Both the position numbers and the translations under genes were made by a program. A DNA stretch of 64,000 bases from Candidatus Kapaibacterium sp. (GTDB lineage Bacteria; Bacteroidota; Ignavibacteria; Kapaibacteriales; UBA2268): contig JAPLFL010000120.1 of the NCBI GenBank assembly GCA_026390695.1, positions 78,725 to 142,724 on the forward strand. Reading direction: 5' to 3'. Shown one piece after another: positions 42,731 through 50,437 of the stretch. The first letter of the stretch is position 1. The number at the start of each line of letters is the position of its first letter. Below the pieces are notes generated by a model. That model made no database searches. It was given only the letters and a program-made list of their open reading frames with translations, and was not told the origin of the DNA.

Positions 42731-44218
42731 ATGAGAAATAAAATATTATTGATATTACTTTTGCCTGCCTTTATAATTGTGAGCTCAAACGCTTACTCAA
42801 AAGGACCGGCTAAAATCAAGGCTAAAACGAGTGACCTATGCAGCGATTGCCATGAAATGTTAGATGCTAAATTCTCCGCTCCTGCAAAAGCTTATTCTAA
42901 AGATATTCATAAGTCAAAAGGTGTTACATGTGCCGGTTGTCATGGTGGAGATGCTTCAAAGGAAGATCAGGAAGCTGCTATGGATAAAAAGAAGGGATTT
43001 ATCGGAATTCCTTCTAATCTTGTAAGATATAAAACATGCGTGAAATGCCATTCTGACGAAAAAGAAATGGCTAAATACGGCTCGAAAATTAAAACAGACC
43101 AATTTGAAAATCTGAAAAATTCTGTTCACTTCCGGCAAACAGCTGAAGGGTCGGAGTTTATCACCGATTGTATCACTTGCCATGGTGTTCATAATATAAC
43201 TAATGTTAAAGCTGCGGATTCGAAGGTCAATCCTTTGAAAGTTCCTGCTCTTTGCGGAAGCTGCCATAGTAACGTTAATTATATGAAAAAATATAATCAG
43301 AAATTACCTACCGATCAGGTGGAAAAATACAAGACCAGTCTTCATGGTCAGATGAACGCAAAGGGTAATACCGATGTTGCAGAGTGTGTGAATTGCCACG
43401 GTAATCACGGAATTCGTAAAATTAAAGATCCGATTTCTACGGTTTATCCTTGGAATATACCCAAAACCTGCGCCAATTGCCATTCTAAGCCTGAATTGAT
43501 GAAGAAATATAATTTGCCTTCAAATCAATTTGATGAATATGCAAGCAGCGTACATGGTAAAGCTGTACTAAAAAAATTCGATGTCAGTGCACCAACTTGT
43601 AATTCCTGCCATGGCAGCCATGGGGCAACACCTCCTGGCATTGAATCAATTTCAAATGTTTGTGGAACCTGTCATAATTTTAACGGTGAATTATTTGCCA
43701 AAAGTCCTCACAAGGCTGCTTTTGATAAAAAACATTTGCCTGAGTGCGAGACCTGCCACGGAAATCATGGCATAAAGCAAACTTCGGAAGAAATGATAGG
43801 TATCGGAGAAAAATCAGTTTGTATAAAATGCCATAAGGATAATAATGATAAAGGCTATGAAGTATCAAAAATTATGTGGCGTTTATTAGATAGTTTAAGA
43901 ACTGATACAGTGAAAGCAACAAATTTGTTAAACCGTGCCAATGATCTCGAAATGGATGTGTCGGATGCGGTTTTTGCCCTGAAGGATGTTAAGCAAATTC
44001 TGATTCAGAGCCGGACACAAACACATCTTGGAAATTTAAAAGATTTTCAGGAAGGAATCAAACCCGGATTTGAAATGACAAGAAAAGCTATAACAAGTGG
44101 AAACGAAGCAATTGATGATTATTATTTCCGGCGCTCAGGGCTTGGCATTGCCACACTCTTTATGGCAGTTTTAGCCATAGTGCTGTATATGAAAATCAAG
44201 AAAATTGAGAAAAAGTAA
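42731..44218 (+). CDS. Eleven-haem c-type cytochrome with C-terminal anchor
   Basis: 495 aa from the ATG at 42731 (GGAG before it). Signal peptide (MRNKILLILLLPAFIIVSS). Eleven CxxCH motifs lie between residues about 35 and 360, often as CHG-H pairs (CVNCHGNHGI, CNSCHGSHGA, CETCHGNHGI), so bis-His ligation is likely. A helical region of about 90 residues and one membrane helix (GIATLFMAVLAIVLYMKI) close the protein. It follows cytochrome b in the position of cytochrome c1 and probably takes electrons from the Rieske protein. Confidence 0.92.
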   Translation: MRNKILLILLLPAFIIVSSNAYSKGPAKIKAKTSDLCSDCHEMLDAKFSAPAKAYSKDIHKSKGVTCAGCHGGDASKEDQEAAMDKKKGFIGIPSNLVRYKTCVKCHSDEKEMAKYGSKIKTDQFENLKNSVHFRQTAEGSEFITDCITCHGVHNITNVKAADSKVNPLKVPALCGSCHSNVNYMKKYNQKLPTDQVEKYKTSLHGQMNAKGNTDVAECVNCHGNHGIRKIKDPISTVYPWNIPKTCANCHSKPELMKKYNLPSNQFDEYASSVHGKAVLKKFDVSAPTCNSCHGSHGATPPGIESISNVCGTCHNFNGELFAKSPHKAAFDKKHLPECETCHGNHGIKQTSEEMIGIGEKSVCIKCHKDNNDKGYEVSKIMWRLLDSLRTDTVKATNLLNRANDLEMDVSDAVFALKDVKQILIQSRTQTHLGNLKDFQEGIKPGFEMTRKAITSGNEAIDDYYFRRSGLGIATLFMAVLAIVLYMKIKKIEKK

Positions 44219-44264
44219 AAATAATGATTAATGATAAATGGTTAATGATTAAAACCTTTTGAAA

Positions 44265-44624
44265 ATGAAAAAGAGTATTGTTAATGAAAAATCTTTTCAG
44301 TTTGCTATCAGAATTGTGAACTTATATAAATATCTTTGTGAACAAAGAAAAGAATTTGTTTTAAGTAAACAATTGCTCAAATCCGGAAATAGTATAGGAG
44401 CGAACATACGAGAGGGAGATCATGCAGAAAGTAAACTTGATTTTATACATAAATTTGCTATTGCTCAGAAAGAATGCAATGAAACTATATATTGGATTGA
44501 ACTACTTAATGCCAGCGATTATTTATCAGAAACAGAATTTAAAAGTATTTATGAAGATGCAAGCGAACTGATGAAATTGATTACATCAATATTAAAAACT
44601 TCAAAATTAACCATCCACCATTAA
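44265..44624 (+). CDS. Four-helix-bundle protein (S23/IVP family)
   Basis: 119 aa from the ATG at 44265; a TTG two codons earlier is possible. It has the conserved pattern of the 23S rRNA intervening-sequence protein family: SFQFAIRIVNLYKYL, then SGNSIGANIREGDHAESK and FIHKFAIAQKECNETIYWIE. These genes scatter through Bacteroidota and often look like cargo. Here it splits a respiratory operon, and both its sides are ATTAATGATT/CATTCACCATT filler repeats absent from the other operon junctions. Function unknown. Confidence 0.88.
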   Translation: MKKSIVNEKSFQFAIRIVNLYKYLCEQRKEFVLSKQLLKSGNSIGANIREGDHAESKLDFIHKFAIAQKECNETIYWIELLNASDYLSETEFKSIYEDASELMKLITSILKTSKLTIHH

Positions 44625-44665
44625 TCATTCACCATTCATTATTAATCACTAACCATTAAAAAACT

Positions 44666-45316
44666 ATGTCAGAAATTCGTTGGGGAATGTTAGTTGATTT
44701 AAGAAGATGCATCGGCTGTCATACCTGTACTATTGCCTGTAAATGTGAATTTGCAGTACCGCTTGGTGGCAATAAAACATGGGTGAAGACGATTGAAAAA
44801 GGGCAGTTCCCAAATGTGAGCCGCTCATTTCTACCATCTTTTTGTAATAACTGCGAAAACCCTATTTGTGTACGTAACTGTCCTACGCAAGCAACATTCA
44901 AACGAGCCGACGGAATTGTAATGCAAGACCCGCACCGTTGTATCGGTTGCAAGTATTGCATGGCTTCATGTCCGTATGACGTTCGATATGTTGATCCGCT
45001 GAAGAAGGTTGTTCAGAAATGTACTTGGTGCCATCACCGGCTCGATGCTGGTGTTGAACCGGCATGTGTTGGCTCTTGTCCTTCTTCTGCATTAATATTC
45101 GGTGATGTAAACGATCCCGAATCGAAAATTTCAAAAATGTTATCGGCAAATGCTATTCAGGTGCTGAAAACAGATAAAGACACACATCCGCATGTTTTCT
45201 ATGTTGCTGCCGATGAAGTGGTAATGAGAGCAACCGGAGGAGCTAACAGAAAAGAAAAACCCGTATGGTGGAAGTGGTTGCTTGGCGGTTTATTATTTAA
45301 CAAGAAGGAGGAATGA
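44666..45316 (+). CDS. Four-cluster ferredoxin subunit (NrfC/PsrB type)
   Basis: 216 aa. Four groups of Cys for four 4Fe-4S clusters: CIGCHTCTIAC, CNNCENPICVRNC, CIGCKYCMASC and CTWCHHR-D-G-EPACVGSC. No export signal, so it is either held by the Tat-exported catalytic subunit or cytoplasmic. It carries electrons between the NrfD membrane subunit and the molybdopterin subunit. The C terminus is basic and hydrophobic (PVWWKWLLGGLLF), probably touching the membrane. Its stop overlaps the spacer to NrfD by a few bases. Confidence 0.93.
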   Translation: MSEIRWGMLVDLRRCIGCHTCTIACKCEFAVPLGGNKTWVKTIEKGQFPNVSRSFLPSFCNNCENPICVRNCPTQATFKRADGIVMQDPHRCIGCKYCMASCPYDVRYVDPLKKVVQKCTWCHHRLDAGVEPACVGSCPSSALIFGDVNDPESKISKMLSANAIQVLKTDKDTHPHVFYVAADEVVMRATGGANRKEKPVWWKWLLGGLLFNKKEE

Positions 45317-45317
45317 A

Positions 45318-46223
45318 ATGGAACCTGATGTAAATATTATTTATAACGTCTTTCATGCGCCTCCGCTTGAATTTCCGATAGCAATTTATTTCTATCTCAC
45401 CGGACTGAGTGCAGGATCATTTTTGCTTTCAACTCTTGCTTACGGATTCGGATTGAAAAAATTCAAACCGATCGGTTTGTTAGGAGTAAGAATGGCTATA
45501 GTGTTGCTTATTCTTGCACCGATTAACCTTATCGTCGATCTGGAGCAACCAATGCGGTTCTGGCATTTATTCCCTTATCTGAATATGAAATCACCGATTA
45601 CTTACGGAACATTTCTATTGTCGTTATATCCGTTAAATGCAATTATTTATTCATATTTCATGGGTAAGGGAAATATGAAAATGACAAAGATTTTCGGGTT
45701 TATCGGTATTCCTCTTGCAATATCGGTTCACGGATATACTGGATTTATTTTAGCTTTAAGCAAGGCCCGTGCGCTTTGGAATACGGCTTTGATGCCGGTT
45801 TTGTTCTTGATTTCGGCAATGGTCTCCGGTATAGCAATGATGATGATCGCAATTGCAATCAAACAAAAATATTTTGCTGAAGATAAGCATGTCCATGATG
45901 ATCTGATAAAAGATATGGGGCAAATTTTAAGCGTTACAATTTTCTTTGACTTATTCTTAATACTTTGCGATTTATTGGTTTTGCAAACTGCTGATACCGA
46001 AGCTCATCATTCGGCTATGCTGATTCTGACAGGCGATTTCAGCCTGCTGTTTTTGTGGATCGAAGTTGTCCTTGGCTCACTTATACCTCTGATATTCTTA
46101 AATATTCCCGCATTTAAGAAAAAAATCGGTTTTGCAGTTACTGCAGCCGTTTTGGTTATGATCGGTATTTTGGCCATGAGATATGTTATGGTAATTGGCG
46201 GGCAAAGCATACCGCTAAGTTAG
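45318..46223 (+). CDS. NrfD/PsrC-type quinone-interacting membrane subunit
   Basis: 301 aa from the ATG right after the ferredoxin stop (AGGAGG upstream). About eight membrane helices. The opening EFPIAIYFYLTGLSAGSFLL and the segment DLEQPMRFWHLFPY are characteristic of NrfD proteins, where the Asp/Glu and Arg/His near the quinone site lie. It exchanges electrons with the menaquinone pool without haem. It is followed 10 bp later by the molybdopterin subunit. Confidence 0.93.
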   Translation: MEPDVNIIYNVFHAPPLEFPIAIYFYLTGLSAGSFLLSTLAYGFGLKKFKPIGLLGVRMAIVLLILAPINLIVDLEQPMRFWHLFPYLNMKSPITYGTFLLSLYPLNAIIYSYFMGKGNMKMTKIFGFIGIPLAISVHGYTGFILALSKARALWNTALMPVLFLISAMVSGIAMMMIAIAIKQKYFAEDKHVHDDLIKDMGQILSVTIFFDLFLILCDLLVLQTADTEAHHSAMLILTGDFSLLFLWIEVVLGSLIPLIFLNIPAFKKKIGFAVTAAVLVMIGILAMRYVMVIGGQSIPLS

Positions 46224-46233
46224 GAGAAGCAAA

Positions 46234-48453
46234 ATGGAAAGAAGAGAATTTATAAAAACTGCCGGATTGACCGGTGCTGGTGTAACGGCCGGTGCGCTTT
46301 CGGTGAGTCTCGGTAAAAATATGATGAACGATTTGGTTCAGGGTGGAAAAAGTGTTTCCCGTACTACCGGAGTAACACGTATTCCTGTGCCCTCTACCTG
46401 CTTGTTATGCGATGCACGATGTGGAATTACCGGTTATCTGGAAGATAATATTCTTGTAAAGATAGAAGGTAATCCGCGTGATCCTAATTCCAGAGGCAAA
46501 ATGTGTGCTATTGGAATTGCAGGATTTCAGAGTGCTTATAATCCTGACAGATTGCTGAAACCTTTAAAAAGAGTTGGAAAACGTGGTGAAAACAAATGGC
46601 AGGAAATTTCATGGAATGAGGCATTGACTACGGTTGCAGATAAAATTAAAAAGGTGCGTAGTTCAGGTGATACTCATAAGATGATATTTCTAAATAATGC
46701 CGATCAATTGCCTAAGTTAACTCAGCAATTTGTCGATGCAATCGGAAAACTGACTTATGTTAATATGAATGATTTATACACTCTTAACGAAAAACATGTT
46801 CTTCATGCACTTTTCGGAGTTGATACGATAATTCCTGATTTAGCAAATTCAAAGTTTATCCTGAATTTCGGAGGAAATCCTTATGAAAGTAATGATCACT
46901 TTGTACCGCTAATTTCCCGATTAATTGATTCAAGAATGACAGGTACCAGATTTATTACTTTTGATCCTCGTATTTCAAATACTTCAGGAAAGAGTGATGA
47001 ATGGTATCCTATAAATCCTTCATCGGATATGATTATTGCACTTGCCATGGTAAATGTTATATTATCCCGAGGCTTGTACAATGGCGAAACAATAAGTAAA
47101 TGGCTGAATATTTCACTTCAGGAATTGGTTCATATCGTATCAAAATTCACTCCCGAAATGGCTCAGAATGCAAGCGGAATTAAAGAAGCCCATATTCGAC
47201 GGCTTGCTATAGAATTTGCATCTGCAAAACATGCTTGCGCAATATATTCGGGTGGTGTATATCAGCAAAAAGACGGTGCTATTGCATTGCTTTCGGTAAT
47301 GTTATTAAATATAGTTACCGGAAATATTGATTCTCCCGGTGGAATGTGTATTCCGCAATATATTGGGAGATCACTCAGAACAAAGGATTCTGATATAGCG
47401 CCACAGAAGCTATTCCATGATTTATTTGATAAAAAGGTAGCAGTTGATTTATTAATTAGTTCAAAAAGCAATCCTGCATTCGTAAATCCTGATCCTATGC
47501 TTGTGGAAACAGTTCTGAAGGATGAAACTACTATTCCATTCCATGTAGCAGTAGAATGTTATATGACAGAAACTGCTAATTTTGCAGATATTGTACTTCC
47601 CACAACCTCATACCTTGAAAGCTGGGGACTGCATTCGGTTGCTTCTTATGAATTAACACCATTAGTCCTTTTACAGCAACCAATTGTCAAACCTCGCGGT
47701 GAATCTAAACAAATTCACTATATCATGGTTGAACTTGCAAAACTTATGGGTGAAGATTTCAAGAATAAATTCGGAACAGAAAAAGTCGAGAAATTTATTC
47801 GATCCGAAGTTGAAAAGGTAGCCAGCGAAATGCTTCAAAGCGGTGGTTTCGAGAATTTAAAAGAAGTTGGTGTTTGGGATGAAATGGATGTACAGAAATA
47901 TGGTTGGCACAAAAAGAGCGACAGTGCATCGGATAAATCCGATCTTAATGCAATGTTTGCCGATATGATCAAAGTTGCTAATATGACAATTGATGATATT
48001 TCCGATTCTGAGAAAAAGCCTGATGAATTTGATCTTATATTATACAAGAGTGCTGTACAGAAAGCAGATTTTACTGCCGAGTGTATGTGGCTATCCGAAA
48101 TTGAGCATGAGAACTTCATTTGGATTAATAAGGGTTCGGCTCAGAAATTGGGTATTAAAAATGGTGAGAATATCATGGTGCTTGGTCCCAAAACTTCGGT
48201 GAGGGGAAAGGCACGTTATACAAATGGAATTCACCCGAACGCAATTGCAATGAATAAGAACTTAGGGCATTGGGGCTACGGAAAAATCTCAAGGAATGAA
48301 GCTTTTGTGAGCAAAGATCCGAATACTGCAATAATATGGTGGTCGGAAATGCCTGCTCAACCTCATCCTATGAGATTGATAGTTACAAGTTCTGACAATT
48401 TCGGCAAAGGACAACAATGGAATAATCAGAAAGTAAGGATAGAGAAGATATGA
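46234..48453 (+). CDS. Tat-exported molybdopterin oxidoreductase catalytic subunit
   Basis: 739 aa. It has a Tat signal (RREFIKTAGLTGAGVTAGAL). The N-terminal 4Fe-4S site is Cys56-x2-Cys59-x3-Cys63-x27-Cys91 (CLLCDARCG ... GKMCAIG). The rest follows the MopB fold with GGNPYESNDH, FDPRISNTSGKSDEWYPI and a C-terminal molydopterin-binding barrel (KLGIKNGENIMVLGP). It belongs with the polysulfide/thiosulfate/tetrathionate reductase group by its neighbours, but the substrate is not predictable and the Mo-ligating residue is not certain to me. Its ATG-A end overlaps the next cytochrome by 4 bp. Confidence 0.9.
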   Translation: MERREFIKTAGLTGAGVTAGALSVSLGKNMMNDLVQGGKSVSRTTGVTRIPVPSTCLLCDARCGITGYLEDNILVKIEGNPRDPNSRGKMCAIGIAGFQSAYNPDRLLKPLKRVGKRGENKWQEISWNEALTTVADKIKKVRSSGDTHKMIFLNNADQLPKLTQQFVDAIGKLTYVNMNDLYTLNEKHVLHALFGVDTIIPDLANSKFILNFGGNPYESNDHFVPLISRLIDSRMTGTRFITFDPRISNTSGKSDEWYPINPSSDMIIALAMVNVILSRGLYNGETISKWLNISLQELVHIVSKFTPEMAQNASGIKEAHIRRLAIEFASAKHACAIYSGGVYQQKDGAIALLSVMLLNIVTGNIDSPGGMCIPQYIGRSLRTKDSDIAPQKLFHDLFDKKVAVDLLISSKSNPAFVNPDPMLVETVLKDETTIPFHVAVECYMTETANFADIVLPTTSYLESWGLHSVASYELTPLVLLQQPIVKPRGESKQIHYIMVELAKLMGEDFKNKFGTEKVEKFIRSEVEKVASEMLQSGGFENLKEVGVWDEMDVQKYGWHKKSDSASDKSDLNAMFADMIKVANMTIDDISDSEKKPDEFDLILYKSAVQKADFTAECMWLSEIEHENFIWINKGSAQKLGIKNGENIMVLGPKTSVRGKARYTNGIHPNAIAMNKNLGHWGYGKISRNEAFVSKDPNTAIIWWSEMPAQPHPMRLIVTSSDNFGKGQQWNNQKVRIEKI

Positions 48454-49988
48454 AAAAAATAACTGCATTTATTCCGTTAGCGTATCTGATTCCGCTTCTC
48501 GGTCTGGCCATTGGTGCAATGGGATTTGCAATCTGGCTGCCGCATTATACCACTTCAAATTCCGAATACTGTTTGAAATGTCATGGTGAAAAAGGTGGTT
48601 TGATGGATAGAGGAATAAAATCCAAAATTCATCCGGGTTACAATAAAGTTACCTGTGTGGACTGCCATTCCAAAGATCAGAAAATTATTTATGAAGGATA
48701 TGTGAATGGATTTATGGCTGACGCAGATCGTGTATCGCCAAATTGCATGAACTGTCATCCTGATATTAAAGATCGTAATGATACTCTTGGATTCAAGTAT
48801 AATGAAATGAAGATTGGTATTCCTCACAAATTACATCTTCAAAACGGTGCTAAGTGTACAGATTGCCATGCTAATTTGGCTCATGATATGAATGAGAAGC
48901 CAACAAATCGTCCTCGCATGGAATATTGCTCTCAGTGCCATGCTACAAGCTCCGAACCTTGCGGCAAATGCCATGTGGATAAGGTTCCGACAGGTTCATA
49001 TCCTCAAATGCAGGTAGCTGGTCTCGTGGGTGATGGTAAGACTTTGTATGATAAATACTGCTCTTCCTGCCATGGATTAACAGGTGCTGGCGTTGAAGGT
49101 GTCAAACTTCATTCGAAAGAGTTATTCCAGAAGAATGATCTTAAATCATTACGCGAAAAAACTCTTAATGGTCATAAGAACATGCCGCCGTTTGATATTA
49201 ATAAAGGCGGAAGTTTGAATGAAGATGAAGTTCGTTCAATTTTCGGTCATATAAAAATAGCATCTGAAGGCGCTTCTGCAAATGGTCAGGCACTTTACGA
49301 CAGCTATTGCGGAATTTGCCATGGTGCAAAAGGAAGTAAAATTGTTAAAACCGATTTCTCTAATTTACAATATGCCTCGAAGTTTTCAACTGAAGGGCTC
49401 ATTAAATTTATGAGATACGGCAAAAATAATACCCATGTTTTTGATAAACCTTTTGGCGGCCCATTGTCGTATGAAGCTATATCTGCAATTGCTAAATATG
49501 TTCCTTCACTTTCAGCTCCTAAGGGAGATACAGCCGGAGCTGGCGGGGCAGCCGCAGCTAACGGTTTTGCTATCTTTACAGCAAACTGCACTGAATGCCA
49601 CGGAAATAAAGGAAACGATATTGAAAGTGCTAAATTAAAGAACGGTGATTATCTTTCTAAATTAGGGGACAGAACATTTATTAAATCAGTTAATGATGGA
49701 ATAGGTGCTATGCCAGGATTTGGTAAGAGTGCCGGTGGTAAACTCGGTAAAGATGATATTGTGGCTGTTCTTACATTCCTGAAGGTTAAAGCTGGACTTA
49801 GTACAGGTGAAACCGAAGGTGGAGCAACACTTCAGAAGAAAGCTCCGAAGATACCACATGAAATATCGAAGGACAATGAAGATTGTCTTGAATGCCATTC
49901 ATCTGATGGAATCAAGCCATTCCCGAAAGATCACGTCGGACGTAATAAGAAGATGTGTAAGACTTGTCATATTTCATCGAAGAAATAG
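48450..49988 (+). CDS. Eleven-haem cytochrome: multihaem head plus three cytochrome c modules
   Basis: 512 aa. A single N-terminal membrane helix (YLIPLLGLAIGAMGFAIWLP) acts as anchor. The first part (about 30-180) has six CxxCH in NapC/NirT-like arrangement (CLKCHGE, CVDCHS, CMNCHP, CTDCHA, CSQCH, CGKCH). Three class I cytochrome c modules follow (CSSCHG near 205, CGICHG near 290, CTECHG near 380), two with a GxMP or similar Met. Two last haems sit in the tail (CLECHS, CKTCH). This mix of quinol-type and shuttle-type cytochromes in one chain is unusual. Last gene of the operon, with a strong terminator. Confidence 0.92.
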   Translation: MKKITAFIPLAYLIPLLGLAIGAMGFAIWLPHYTTSNSEYCLKCHGEKGGLMDRGIKSKIHPGYNKVTCVDCHSKDQKIIYEGYVNGFMADADRVSPNCMNCHPDIKDRNDTLGFKYNEMKIGIPHKLHLQNGAKCTDCHANLAHDMNEKPTNRPRMEYCSQCHATSSEPCGKCHVDKVPTGSYPQMQVAGLVGDGKTLYDKYCSSCHGLTGAGVEGVKLHSKELFQKNDLKSLREKTLNGHKNMPPFDINKGGSLNEDEVRSIFGHIKIASEGASANGQALYDSYCGICHGAKGSKIVKTDFSNLQYASKFSTEGLIKFMRYGKNNTHVFDKPFGGPLSYEAISAIAKYVPSLSAPKGDTAGAGGAAAANGFAIFTANCTECHGNKGNDIESAKLKNGDYLSKLGDRTFIKSVNDGIGAMPGFGKSAGGKLGKDDIVAVLTFLKVKAGLSTGETEGGATLQKKAPKIPHEISKDNEDCLECHSSDGIKPFPKDHVGRNKKMCKTCHISSKK

Positions 49989-50038
49989 AACGATAGATTT
50001 CTTGATCCCAAGCCTTAGTTTGGAATCTAACTAAATAA

Positions 50039-50076
50039 AAGTGCCTCTGATAAAGATTTTAGAGGCACTTTTTTTA
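50039..50076 (+). terminator. Rho-independent terminator of the respiratory operon
   Basis: AAGTGCCTCT, loop, AGAGGCACTT followed by TTTTT. It lies 50 bp after the last stop and marks the operon end. Confidence 0.93.
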
Positions 50077-50112
50077 TCCAGAATTTTTCATTATGGATTG
50101 TTCAATTTTACA

Positions 50113-50231
50113 TCATTTCCTGTCCCGAAATTAATCGATAAAACAGACGAGGACGTCTGTTCTACTTTGATTTATAGTAGCTTAGATGTCCTCGTCTGAG
50201 CTTGATTCTATTTTTCTGAAATAGGGAATGA
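50113..50231. mobile_element. MITE-like element carrying a GACGAGGACGTC core (second copy)
   Basis: The ends TCATTTCCTGTCCCGAAA and TTTCTGAAATAGGGAATGA are inverted repeats, and the core is almost the same as at 40336. The right flank (TATTATA) equals the right flank of the solo element at 16859, hinting at a preferred AT-rich target. Confidence 0.75.
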
Positions 50232-50437
50232 TATTATATATTTTTTCTTTTGAGACAGCCACAATTTTTTCTACTTTCTAAAACCTGGGTAGTGGTGATT
50301 TTCTTTAAAGTGGGATTGGTAACACAGTATAGAATCTCTCATAGGCTGCTGGAGGGATTTTTCGCTTCACTCCTATTGACAAATCAGCAGATAATTGTGT
50401 TTTTAAGACATCCTCAAATTTGAAAAATTCAGACATT
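50232..50437. other. Non-coding spacer
   Basis: About 200 bp between the MITE-like element and the end of the PAS kinase. It includes CTTTTGAGACAGCCACAA, a fragment of the TTGAGGCTGTCTC repeat family, and nothing coding. Confidence 0.5.
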
